NCBI RefSeq assembly: GCF_900112355.1
Contig: NZ_FOLM01000001.1
Span: 603,276 to 667,275, forward strand
Length of the DNA: 64,000 nt
Source: Streptomyces aidingensis
GTDB taxonomy: Bacteria; Actinomycetota; Actinomycetes; Streptomycetales; Streptomycetaceae
Reading direction: 5' to 3'
Positions 53,667 through 60,898 of this stretch are shown here, piece by piece; positions within the stretch are counted from its first letter, which is position 1, and each line of letters starts with the position of its first letter. The notes under the pieces were generated by a model. It had not been told where the DNA came from. It was given only the letters and a program-made list of their open reading frames with translations, and made no database searches. Made by a program: the position numbers and the translations under genes.

Positions 53667-55166
53667 GTGCCCATGCCAGATCTTCCGTGGTCGGACGTTG
53701 AACCCCTGCCGCTTCTGAACGGGGACCTCGACTCCATCCTCGAATCCGTACAGGCTCTGCAGCGGGCCTGGAAGGACGTCGTTTCCCTGAACGACGCCGC
53801 CTTTCAGGAGGCCCGTCGCCGTTCCCTGCGGCGCCACGCGATCGAGACGGGCATCATCGAGCGCCTGTACGAGGTCGACTGGGGAGTCACGGAGGCGCTT
53901 GTCGCGGAAGGCCTGACTGCCGACGCGGTGGCCCGGGCGGCCGATGGAGTGGTCTCGGAAGACGTACTGGACATCATCAGGTCCCAGTACGACGCCCTGG
54001 AGTTCCTGGTGGAAGCGGCCCGGGACGGACGGGAGGTCTCCACGTCGCTGATCCGCGAACTGCATGTGGCGCTGACCCGCCGCCAGCGCACCTATACCGC
54101 CACCGGTCCGACCGGACAGACCTTCGAGGCCACACTCCACCACGGCCAGTGGAAGGTCCAGGCCAACCACGTGCGGCGCCCTGATGGTTCGATGCTTGAG
54201 TACACGCCCCCCGAGCATGTGCCGGCGCAGATGGATGAACTCATCAGGCAGTACCGCACCACGGAGTCGGTTCACCCCCTCGTCCGTGAGGCATGGCTGC
54301 ACCATCGCTTTGTCCGTATCCATCCGTTCGAGGACGGGAACGGCCGTGTCGCGCGGTGTCTCACCCTGCTCGGGCTGCTGAAGTGCGATCTTGCCCCCCT
54401 GGTGGTGGACCGCCGGGAACGGGACCGGTATCTGCGCTGCCTCGACCAGGCGAACGAAGGTGAGCTCCGCCCGCTGGTGCGGTTCTTCGCCGGGCTGGAG
54501 ATTGTCGCGCTTCGCAGCGAGCTGGAGCGCCCGCCGAAATCCCTGGAGGAAGCAGGGGCCGCTGGTGGTGCCCTCGCCGTCCTCGGGGCCGGCGTCGACC
54601 GGCTGCGCGGACTGCGGGACGAGACGGGTGCGCGGGAGCGGGCGAGCAAGGTGCAGGTCCTTGCCGACGCCCTCCAGCAGCGGCTGACGGACTGGCTGCA
54701 GTCCATGGCGGACCAGTTCGAGAGCCTTTTGAAGGACATTGACTCCGGGGCATTCGCCTCGGTGAAGGCGGTTGCACCGCCCCAGCCGCAGGCCCGCTTC
54801 TGGCGGTGGCAGGTTGTGCAGGCCGCGCGGAGCGTGGACTTTTACGCCAACCTCCAGCAAGGCGTGTGGTGGACCCGCCTCCGCCTGGTCGCGCTGGGGC
54901 AGGAACTTCGGTTCCTGGTGTTCCTGCAGAAAGTCGGCCGAGGAGAAACCGGTGTGCTGGCACTGACGGTGTACGCCGAGATGCTCGGCCGGGAATCCGG
55001 CGACACCTTCCGCCAGGAAGCAGAGCCCGTCGTGGTCTCCACACCGAGTGAGACCGTCACCTGGATCCACACCGACAGCCCGGAAAGCCGCTGGGACAGC
55101 GTGGAGGAAGTACTCGACACCACGCTCGCAGCGGCCCTGCACACCTTCACCTCCGCCCTCGGCTGA
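53667..55166 (+). CDS. Fic-domain protein (probable AMPylase)
   Basis: A 499-residue Fic protein that should transfer a nucleotide (usually AMP) to a hydroxyl of a target protein. The full Fic motif is present, HPFEDGNGRVAR (near residue 213), preceded by the flap region. TGIIER (near residue 67) resembles the inhibitory (S/T)xxxE(G/N) helix before the domain, with Arg in the last place. The C-terminal 200 residues are an uncharacterised helical region with Trp-rich segments (WRWQVVQAARSVDFYANLQQGVWW). Codon use is less G/C-biased than the neighbours, hinting at acquisition. TATCCT (53655-53660) is 6 nt before GTG 53667; GTG 53661 and ATG 53673 are alternatives. Confidence 0.88.
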   Translation: MPMPDLPWSDVEPLPLLNGDLDSILESVQALQRAWKDVVSLNDAAFQEARRRSLRRHAIETGIIERLYEVDWGVTEALVAEGLTADAVARAADGVVSEDVLDIIRSQYDALEFLVEAARDGREVSTSLIRELHVALTRRQRTYTATGPTGQTFEATLHHGQWKVQANHVRRPDGSMLEYTPPEHVPAQMDELIRQYRTTESVHPLVREAWLHHRFVRIHPFEDGNGRVARCLTLLGLLKCDLAPLVVDRRERDRYLRCLDQANEGELRPLVRFFAGLEIVALRSELERPPKSLEEAGAAGGALAVLGAGVDRLRGLRDETGARERASKVQVLADALQQRLTDWLQSMADQFESLLKDIDSGAFASVKAVAPPQPQARFWRWQVVQAARSVDFYANLQQGVWWTRLRLVALGQELRFLVFLQKVGRGETGVLALTVYAEMLGRESGDTFRQEAEPVVVSTPSETVTWIHTDSPESRWDSVEEVLDTTLAAALHTFTSALG

Positions 55167-55197
55167 CCGACGACGGCTGCGATCCCGGGCGGGAGCG

Positions 55198-55608
55198 TTA
55201 TCCGTCGCCGACGGGCAGCAGGCCGCGTTCGGCGAAGACCTTCTTGGCGGTGAAGGTGGCGTTCAGCGCGCGCGGGAAGCCGCAGTAGGCGGCGGCGTGC
55301 AGCATGGCCTCGACGATCTCCTCGGGGGACAGGCCGACGTTCAGCGCCGCGTTGACGTGCACCTCCAACTGGGGCTCGCAGCCGCCGAGCGCGGTGAGCA
55401 TGCCGAGGGTCACCAACTGCCGGTCGCGCGGCGGCAGCGCCGGGCGGCTGTAGATCTCGCCGAAGCCCCAGGCGGCGATCTGGTGGGCCAGCTCCGGGGA
55501 GACGTCGGCGAGCGCGTCCATCACCCGCCGGCCGGCGTCGCCGTCGATCTCACCGAGCACCCGCATGCCCCGCTCGAACCGCTCCCGCCGCATCTCGTCA
55601 CCGCTCAT
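55198..55608 (-). CDS. Carboxymuconolactone decarboxylase-family protein
   Basis: A 136-residue CMD/AhpD-fold protein. Typical: GFGEIYSRPALPPRDRQLVTLGMLTALGGCEPQLEVHVNAALNVGLSPEEIVEAMLHAAAYCGFPRALNA. The E-x-C-x2-H redox motif of AhpD is absent (no CxxC), so it resembles the 4-carboxymuconolactone decarboxylase branch, although no protocatechuate-pathway gene lies nearby. ATG 55608 fits the family start. Single gene, function uncertain. Confidence 0.82.
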   Translation of the reverse strand: MSGDEMRRERFERGMRVLGEIDGDAGRRVMDALADVSPELAHQIAAWGFGEIYSRPALPPRDRQLVTLGMLTALGGCEPQLEVHVNAALNVGLSPEEIVEAMLHAAAYCGFPRALNATFTAKKVFAERGLLPVGDG

Positions 55609-55656
55609 GTGTCTGTCTCCGTCCCGGCTTGTTCCGTCACCGGACGAAGCTACGGG

Positions 55657-55860
55657 TCAGAGCGGACTCCAGGGCAAGCCCGGTTCCTTCAGACGGGTGA
55701 GCAGTGCGGCGAACGCGGCGGGAGAAGCGGCGAGCACGGTCTCCGGTGCGTCGCTCTCCCTCAGCAGCAGCGGCCCGCCGCCGTGCGCCAACTCGACGCA
55801 GTCGGGGCCGTTGGCTCCGGAGAAGGAGGACTTCTGCCACTGGATCGCTATGCCGGTCAT
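55657..55860 (-). CDS. DUF397 protein
   Basis: A 67-residue DUF397 protein: IQWQKSSFSGANGPDCVELAHGGGPLLLRESDAPETVLAASPAAFAALLTRLK. In actinobacteria these small proteins pair with an XRE regulator of the type encoded just upstream, here 9 bp away and probably coupled. The role of the pair is regulatory or toxin-antitoxin-like; not settled. Confidence 0.88.
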   Translation of the reverse strand: MTGIAIQWQKSSFSGANGPDCVELAHGGGPLLLRESDAPETVLAASPAAFAALLTRLKEPGLPWSPL

Positions 55861-55869
55861 GGCGGCGCC

Positions 55870-56724
55870 TCACAGTTCCCGTGCGATGTGATGGATGAGC
55901 TGGCGGGACTCCTCGGGGTCGAGGGCCGCCCGCAACGCGTGATCGAAGAACGCGCGGTAATTCTCCAACACTGTCTCGGCGTCGGCGAAGCGTCCCCCGT
56001 AAGGGCTGTCCATGTGCACGGTGTCCAGGTGTGGCACCACCCCGCCCGCGTAGACAACGGGCTGGGTGGCCTCGATGAAACGCTCGTTGGTGAACGGGAC
56101 GACACGGACATCGACGGCCGGTGACCGCGATGACTCGATGAGATGCTCCAACTGATTCCGGACCACCTGGCGGCCACCGAACCGCATGCGCAGGGCGGCT
56201 TCGTGGATGATCGCCTGGAGCGGAGGAGAGTCCGGCCGCTCGAAGAAGACCTTGCGCCGCATCCGGTACTCGGTGCGGACCCGGACCTCCTCCTCGGGCA
56301 GAGGTGGGATGCCGCCCCGGAACAGGGCCTCGGCGTAGTCCTCGGTCTGAAGCAGGCCGGGGATGGAAACGATCTGGACGGACCGCAGGTAGGTCGCGTG
56401 GTGTTCGAGTTCTGCCACATCGAGGAAGTCGGGGGAAAGAATTCCCCGATACTCATCCCACCAGCGCTTGCCTCGGCGTTCTCCGGCCATGGCGCACAGG
56501 GCCTCGATCAGTGCCGCGTCGGTGCAGGCGTAGTAGGCCGCCAGGCGGCGGATGCGCTCCTCGCTGATGGCCCGGTAACCAGCCTCGATATTGCTCATCT
56601 TGGACTGATCCGTGCCGATGAGTGCGCCGGCCTCCCGTGCCGTCCTGCCCGCCTTCTCCCGCAGCTTGCGCAACTCCGCACCCAGTCGTCTCTCCCGTGC
56701 GCTCGGATTGATCCTCGGCGGCAT
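55870..56724 (-). CDS. XRE-family regulator with DUF5753 domain
   Basis: A 284-residue DNA-binding protein. N-terminal Cro/CI HTH (RLGAELRKLREKAGRTAREAGALIGTDQSKMSNIEAGYRAIS) and C-terminal DUF5753 ligand/partner domain (HHATYLRSVQIVSIPGLLQTEDYAEALFRGG ... GGRQVVRNQLEHLIESSRSPAVDVRVVPFTNE). Partner of the DUF397 protein. Divergent from the HATPase gene, over an inverted repeat (56779-56799) that is its likely operator. Confidence 0.9.
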   Translation of the reverse strand: MPPRINPSARERRLGAELRKLREKAGRTAREAGALIGTDQSKMSNIEAGYRAISEERIRRLAAYYACTDAALIEALCAMAGERRGKRWWDEYRGILSPDFLDVAELEHHATYLRSVQIVSIPGLLQTEDYAEALFRGGIPPLPEEEVRVRTEYRMRRKVFFERPDSPPLQAIIHEAALRMRFGGRQVVRNQLEHLIESSRSPAVDVRVVPFTNERFIEATQPVVYAGGVVPHLDTVHMDSPYGGRFADAETVLENYRAFFDHALRAALDPEESRQLIHHIAREL

Positions 56725-56778
56725 CCCACTCCCTTCGCTTCGGACCAGTCTGACCGTCCGACAGCCCTCCGGTCGAAT

Positions 56779-56799
56779 CGCTCATCACCCAAATGAGCG
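56779..56799. promoter_or_regulatory. Inverted repeat in the XRE / HATPase promoter
   Basis: CGCTCAT-N7-ATGAGCG, perfect 7-bp arms, in the 138-bp divergent gap. Likely operator of the XRE protein. Confidence 0.65.
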
Positions 56800-56862
56800 A
56801 CTTGTTAGGTGGGCTTTATGCCCCCTAGCTTGAGGGGAGGTGAAGGAATCCTAGGAGCGGAA

Positions 56863-57282
56863 ATGGATGTGGCGGTGCGGGGCAGGAGCGGGGTGCGGTC
56901 GTATCGGCTGACGGTGCCGAACGCGCCGGATTCGGTACGGGTGGTGCGCGATCATGTCGCGGTCGTGGTGGCGCACGGCGGGCTGGGGGAGGTGGCGGAC
57001 ACCGCCCGGCTGCTGGTCTCGGAGCTGGTCACCAACACCTGGCGGCACACCACCGGACCGCTGGTCACGGTGATCACCACGCTGCGCGGGGACCGGGTGA
57101 CCGTCTCCGTGCACGACGGTTCCGGCGCCGCGCTGCCGACCCCCAGGGAGGCGCCGCCGGAGGCCGGGAGCGGGCGCGGTCTCTGGCTGGTGCACACGAT
57201 GGCCTCGGCCTGGGGGGTGTCCCGGGGGAGCGGCCAATGCTGGAAGAGCGTGTGGTTCGAGCTGCGGCGCGGGGGCCGGTGA
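56863..57282 (+). CDS. ATP-binding protein, anti-sigma-factor/SpoIIAB-like HATPase
   Basis: A 139-residue GHKL-ATPase-fold protein: RVVRDHVAVVVAHGGLGEVADTARLLVSELVTNTWRHTTGPLV (N-box with Glu and Asn), VHDGSG, and SGRGLWLVHTMASAWGV (G-box). Small soluble proteins of this type are abundant in streptomycetes and often lie next to an XRE/DUF397 pair, as here. It may act as an anti-sigma or switch kinase. ATG 56863 is chosen because AGGAG (56853-56857) is 5 nt before it. Confidence 0.85.
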   Translation: MDVAVRGRSGVRSYRLTVPNAPDSVRVVRDHVAVVVAHGGLGEVADTARLLVSELVTNTWRHTTGPLVTVITTLRGDRVTVSVHDGSGAALPTPREAPPEAGSGRGLWLVHTMASAWGVSRGSGQCWKSVWFELRRGGR

Positions 57283-57340
57283 AGCGCTTCCTTGACGTGT
57301 GCACGATGTGGCGCTAGTGAACGTCCTTGAACCGGTTCAA
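57281..57340 (+). promoter_or_regulatory. Promoter of the GH5 gene with two palindromes
   Basis: TTGACG (57292-57297) and TAGTGA (57315-57320), spacer 17 bp, a strong vegetative promoter. GAAGCGCTTC (57281-57290) is a perfect palindrome just above the -35. TTGAACCGGTTCAA (57327-57340) is a perfect 14-bp palindrome at the transcription start. Both have LacI-type form, pointing to sugar-dependent repression. Confidence 0.75.
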
Positions 57341-57354
57341 CGGAAGGGTTGACT

Positions 57355-59094
57355 GTGAGAAGCCGTTCACGAGGGCTACTGGCCGCCATGGCGGCCCTGG
57401 TGGTGCTGCTGGGGCTGATGGTGATGCCCAGCGGCGCCCTTGCCGCCGACGCCGGGACGACGGGCGCGACGGGCGAAAGGGGCGGGCAGGGCGGTGGGCG
57501 TTCGGCGCAGGACGTGGTCGACGCCATGCAGCCCGGCTGGAATCTGGGCAACACCTTCGACGCCATCGGCGCCGACGAGACCGCCTGGGGCAATCCGCGG
57601 GTCACCCGCGAACTGCTCCGCAACATCCGGGCGCAGGGCTTCCGGAGCATCCGGATACCGGTGACCTGGGGCCAGCACCAGGGCCCGGCACCGGACTACA
57701 CCATCGACCCGGCCACCCTGGAACGCGTCCGCGAGGTCGTCGGCTGGGCGCTGGACGAGGGCCTGTACGTCCTGATCAACATGCATCACGACTCCTGGCA
57801 GTGGGTGAGCGGGATGCCCGCCCGGCATGACGAGGTGCTCGACCGGTACACCGCCGCCTGGACGCAGATCGCCGGCGCGTTCCGCGACTCCTCCCGCCGT
57901 CTGCTGTTCGAAAGCATCAATGAGCCGTTCTTCGACGGCAGTTCGGGAGACGCGCAGAACGCCGCGCTGATGCACGAGCTGAACGCGGCCTTCCATGCCG
58001 TGGTGCGCGGCTCGGGCGGCCGGAACGCCACCCGCCTGCTCGTTCTGCCCACCCTGCACACCTCGGCCGACCAGGCCAGGCTGGACGAACTGGCCGCCAC
58101 CCTCGCCGAGCTGGACGACCCCCGCCTGGTGGCCACCGTCCACTTCTACGGCTTCTGGCCGTTCAGTGTGAACGTCGCCGGCCACACCCGCTTCGACGAG
58201 ACCACCCGGCAGGACCTGACCGATGTCTTCGACCGGGTGCACGAGACGTTCACCGCCCGGGGCGTGCCCGTGATCATCGGCGAGTACGGGCTGCTCGGCT
58301 TCGACCGCAGCACCGACACCGTCCAGCAGGGCGAGAAGCTGAAGTTCTTCGAGTTCCTGGGCAATTACGCCCGCGCCAAGCGGCTCACCACCATGCTCTG
58401 GGACAACGGCCAGCACTTCGGGCGTACCACCTTCGAGTGGAGCGATCCGAGCCTGTACCGGCAGATCCGGTCGAGCTGGCGGGTGGCCTCGGGCACCGCC
58501 TCCAGCGACCAGATCTTCGTCCGCCGCGGCGGAAGCCCGTCGGACGCGACCCTCACCCTGAACCCCAACGGCAACCGGCTGTGGTCGGTACGCCATGGCC
58601 ACCGGTGGCTGGTCCACGGGCGCGACTACACGCTCGACGGCGACCGGCTGACCGTCTTCGCGGCCACCCTGGAGCGCCTGACCGCGGCCCGGGAGTACGG
58701 GACCAACGCGGTGCTCACGCTGCGCTTCTCCCGGGGAGTGCCCTGGGAGGTGAAGGTGATCAGCCATGACACGCCGGTGGTGGCGGACGCCGCCGGAACC
58801 ACCGGCGGGCTGGTGATCCCGGCCGCCTTCCACGGCGACCGGCTCGCCACCATGGAGGCGGTCTACGCCGACGGCAGCGGCAACGCCGGGCCGCACGGCT
58901 GGACCTCCTACAAGGAGTTCGGCGCGGCCTTCGCACCCGACTACGACGCCGGGGAGATCACCCTGCCCGCGGCCTTCTTCGACGAGGTGCGGGACGGCTC
59001 CACGGTGCTGCTGACCTTCCACTTCTGGAGCGGTGACACGGTGGAGTACACCCTGACCAGGTCCGGCACCACGGTCACCGGCACCGCCGGCTGA
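57355..59094 (+). CDS. Secreted GH5 endoglucanase with X2/CBM46-like modules
   Basis: A secreted glycoside hydrolase of 579 residues cutting beta-1,4-glucans such as cellulose, mixed-linkage glucan or xyloglucan. Signal peptide: Arg-rich start, hydrophobic core, cleavage near SGALA-A. GH5 domain about residues 40-345: PGWNLGNTFDAIG, SIRIPVTWGQHQ, INMHHDSW, acid/base Glu190 in ESINEPFF, nucleophile Glu310 in VIIGEYGLLG, MLWDNGQHFGR. C-terminal about 365-455 looks like an X2 immunoglobulin-like unit and about 460-575 like CBM46 (ATMEAVYADGSG; GSTVLLTFHFWSGDTVEYTL). GGAAGG lies 7 nt before GTG 57355. LacI-type palindromes control it. Confidence 0.9.
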   Translation: MRSRSRGLLAAMAALVVLLGLMVMPSGALAADAGTTGATGERGGQGGGRSAQDVVDAMQPGWNLGNTFDAIGADETAWGNPRVTRELLRNIRAQGFRSIRIPVTWGQHQGPAPDYTIDPATLERVREVVGWALDEGLYVLINMHHDSWQWVSGMPARHDEVLDRYTAAWTQIAGAFRDSSRRLLFESINEPFFDGSSGDAQNAALMHELNAAFHAVVRGSGGRNATRLLVLPTLHTSADQARLDELAATLAELDDPRLVATVHFYGFWPFSVNVAGHTRFDETTRQDLTDVFDRVHETFTARGVPVIIGEYGLLGFDRSTDTVQQGEKLKFFEFLGNYARAKRLTTMLWDNGQHFGRTTFEWSDPSLYRQIRSSWRVASGTASSDQIFVRRGGSPSDATLTLNPNGNRLWSVRHGHRWLVHGRDYTLDGDRLTVFAATLERLTAAREYGTNAVLTLRFSRGVPWEVKVISHDTPVVADAAGTTGGLVIPAAFHGDRLATMEAVYADGSGNAGPHGWTSYKEFGAAFAPDYDAGEITLPAAFFDEVRDGSTVLLTFHFWSGDTVEYTLTRSGTTVTGTAG

Positions 59095-59110
59095 CCGCGG
59101 CGCAAACGGG

Positions 59111-59150
59111 CCGGGGCCCTTCCCGCCGGTGGCGGCGGGAAGGGCCCCGG
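59111..59150. terminator. Strong bidirectional terminator (17-bp stem)
   Basis: Perfect 17-bp stem (59111-59127, 59134-59150), loop GGTGGC, between the convergent GH5 and copper-chaperone genes. Confidence 0.88.
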
Positions 59151-59185
59151 GCCCGGGCGCGGGCCGTGCGGAGGAGCGGAGCGGC

Positions 59186-59398
59186 TCAGGCGGCGCCGAC
59201 CAGCGTGTAGCCGGCCTCGTCGACCGCGGCGCGCACCGCGGACTCCTCCAGCGGCGCCTCGGAGGTGACCGTGACCAGCCCGGCCCCGGCGTCGGCCTTC
59301 ACCGCCGTGACGCCCGGCAGGGCGGAGAGCTCGGAGGAGACGGCCCCCTCGCAGTGGCCGCAGCTCATCCCGCTGACCTTGTAGGTGACGGTGCTCAT
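59186..59398 (-). CDS. copZ: Copper chaperone, heavy-metal-associated domain
   Basis: A 70-residue HMA domain protein. The metal motif is GMSCGHC (M-x-C-x2-C), residues 10-16. It should carry Cu(I) in the cytoplasm to a P-type ATPase. A CsoR-type operator lies upstream. No copA or csoR gene is in the window. Start ATG 59398 has a Shine-Dalgarno-like AGGAG on the minus strand. Confidence 0.92.
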   Translation of the reverse strand: MSTVTYKVSGMSCGHCEGAVSSELSALPGVTAVKADAGAGLVTVTSEAPLEESAVRAAVDEAGYTLVGAA

Positions 59399-59479
59399 GG
59401 TGGCTCCTCATGCATGGGTGAGACGGGCGGGTGTCCCGGTGCCCCCCGGACCCCCGGACGGGTGCTTGCAACACCAAAG

Positions 59480-59499
59480 ATAATACCCCCTTGGGGTAT
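59480..59499 (-). promoter_or_regulatory. CsoR-type operator and -10 of copZ
   Basis: ATACCCC-CTT-GGGGTAT (59483-59499), a 7-3-7 palindrome of the known CsoR form. The -10 TATTAT (minus strand, 59480-59485) overlaps it, so CsoR would block the promoter until copper binds. Confidence 0.8.
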
Positions 59500-59519
59500 G
59501 AGCCAGTCGCTCGGCCGTG

Positions 59520-59554
59520 TGAGGCCCGGCACCCTTGTGCGGTGCCGGGCCTCA
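59520..59554 (-). terminator. Terminator of the small HTH gene
   Basis: Perfect 13-bp stem TGAGGCCCGGCAC / GTGCCGGGCCTCA (59520-59532, 59542-59554), loop 9 nt, 29 bp beyond the stop of the minus-strand gene. Confidence 0.75.
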
Positions 59555-59583
59555 TCTGCCGGGGCGGTCCGCCGGATCGGGGA

Positions 59584-59781
59584 TCAGTTCTTCCGGCCCC
59601 GCCGGCCCGGTCGCTGGGTCACCCACTTCCTGATGGTTTCCGGGTACCAGTAGGGCCTGCCGCGCTCGACCACGTCCGGCGGCGGAAGATGGCCGTGCTT
59701 CCGGTACGACCGGACGGTGTCCGGCTGCACCTGGATGTGCGCGGCGATCTCCTTGTACGACCAGAGTCCGCGGTCCGTCAT
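59584..59781 (-). CDS. Small HTH protein, MerR/excisionase-like
   Basis: A 65-residue DNA-binding protein: WSYKEIAAHIQVQPDTVRSYRKHGHLPPPDVVERGRPYWYPETIRKWVTQRPGRRG. The HTH resembles MerR-superfamily and AlpA-type excisionases, but no integrase or att repeat is near, so a regulator is more likely. ATG 59781 has GGGAGG 10 nt upstream. Divergent from the GntR gene. Confidence 0.75.
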   Translation of the reverse strand: MTDRGLWSYKEIAAHIQVQPDTVRSYRKHGHLPPPDVVERGRPYWYPETIRKWVTQRPGRRGRKN

Positions 59782-60081
59782 CAACTAAGCACCTCCCTGC
59801 ACCGCGCCGGGGCGACGGCCGCCCTGGTGGCCGTCGGGGGGAGCCCCCGCGCGGCGGCTGGTGATCACGAGCCTGTGCCCGGAGAACGATCGAGGCCCGG
59901 ACGGGATGGGGCTTGTTGGCCACCTGTGACGGGAGAGGTGCCGAACGGTGACGGATGCCGGACGATCGCGAACTGACCGGACGCGGGTCCGTGTGTCGCT
60001 TCTGGATAGGGGAATCGCACAGATCTGACAAGAGGTCAGGTCCGTGCGCGGCGCGGCACAGGGCTTGGCTAGGCTCGGGTC
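59782..60081. other. Divergent gap HTH / GntR
   Basis: 300 bp with no gene. It holds an inverted repeat CTGAC-AAGAG-GTCAG (60025-60039), a possible GntR operator, and TAGGCT (60070-60075) 6 nt before the GntR start. Confidence 0.5.
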
Positions 60082-60840
60082 ATGGGGAAGGGGACGACGC
60101 CTGTGGACCTCCAGTTCAGCATCGACCGCGGCAGCCCGGTGCCGCTGTACTTCCAGCTCTCCCGTCAGTTGGCGGAGGCCATCGAGGACGGCCGGCTGCC
60201 GCCCGGCTCCCTGCTGGGCAACGAGATCGAGCTGGCCGCCCGGCTCGGCCTGTCCCGGCCCACCGTCCGGCAGGCGATACAGGCCCTGGTCGACAAGGGC
60301 CTGCTGGTCCGCCGCCGCGGCGTGGGCACCCAGGTGGTGCAGAGCCGGATGGGCCGCCCCCTGGAGGTCAACAGCCTTTACGACGACCTGGAGGCGGCCG
60401 GCGAGCGCCCGGCCACCCGGGTGCTGCGCATCGAGACGGTTCCCGCCCCGGAGGAGGTGGCCGGCGCGCTGGGCTTGTCCGGCGGCGCGGCCGTCCATCT
60501 GCTGGAGCGGCTGCGCCTGAGCCAGGACCAGCCCCTGGCCTATCTGCGCAACTATCTGCCGCAGGGGCTGTTCGCCCCGGAGCGCCAGGACCTGGAGAGC
60601 GGCGGGCTCTACCACCGGTTACGCAAGGCCGGCATCACCCTGCACAGCGCGCGCCAGTCCATCGGCGCGCGGGCCGCCACCGGCGAGGAGGGTGCCCTGC
60701 TGGCCGAACCGGAGGGCGCGCCGCTGCTGACCATGCGGCGCACCGCCTATGACGACACCGGCCGGGCCGTGGAGTACGGCTCGCATCTGTACCGGGCCAC
60801 CCGCTATGCCTTTGAGCTGCATCTGCTGGTGCGGTCATGA
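60082..60840 (+). CDS. GntR/HutC-family regulator with a TTA codon
   Basis: A 252-residue repressor. N-terminal winged helix: PVPLYFQLSRQLAEAIEDGRLPPGSLLGNEIELAARLGLSRPTVRQAIQALVDKGLLVRRRGVGTQV. C-terminal UTRA ligand domain (about 100-248; LLERLRLSQDQPLAYLRNYLPQGL). Ligand unknown, often a sugar phosphate. A TTA codon (60619-60621, codon 180) makes it a bldA target, so synthesis is likely restricted to later growth. TAGGCT is 6 nt before ATG 60082, so leaderless. Confidence 0.92.
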   Translation: MGKGTTPVDLQFSIDRGSPVPLYFQLSRQLAEAIEDGRLPPGSLLGNEIELAARLGLSRPTVRQAIQALVDKGLLVRRRGVGTQVVQSRMGRPLEVNSLYDDLEAAGERPATRVLRIETVPAPEEVAGALGLSGGAAVHLLERLRLSQDQPLAYLRNYLPQGLFAPERQDLESGGLYHRLRKAGITLHSARQSIGARAATGEEGALLAEPEGAPLLTMRRTAYDDTGRAVEYGSHLYRATRYAFELHLLVRS

Positions 60841-60898
60841 ACGCCGGGGCGGGATGCCGGGGCTCCTTCCGGCCGGCCCGGCCCGCTCCGCGGTCCGG

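Noticed and set aside
53661-57282. Fic to HATPase stretch as a genomic island or prophage
   Set aside because: Slightly different composition only in the Fic gene; no boundaries, integrase or phage genes.
59584-59781. Small HTH protein as an excisionase marking an integrated element
   Set aside because: No integrase, att-like direct repeats, tRNA junction or plasmid-transfer genes nearby.
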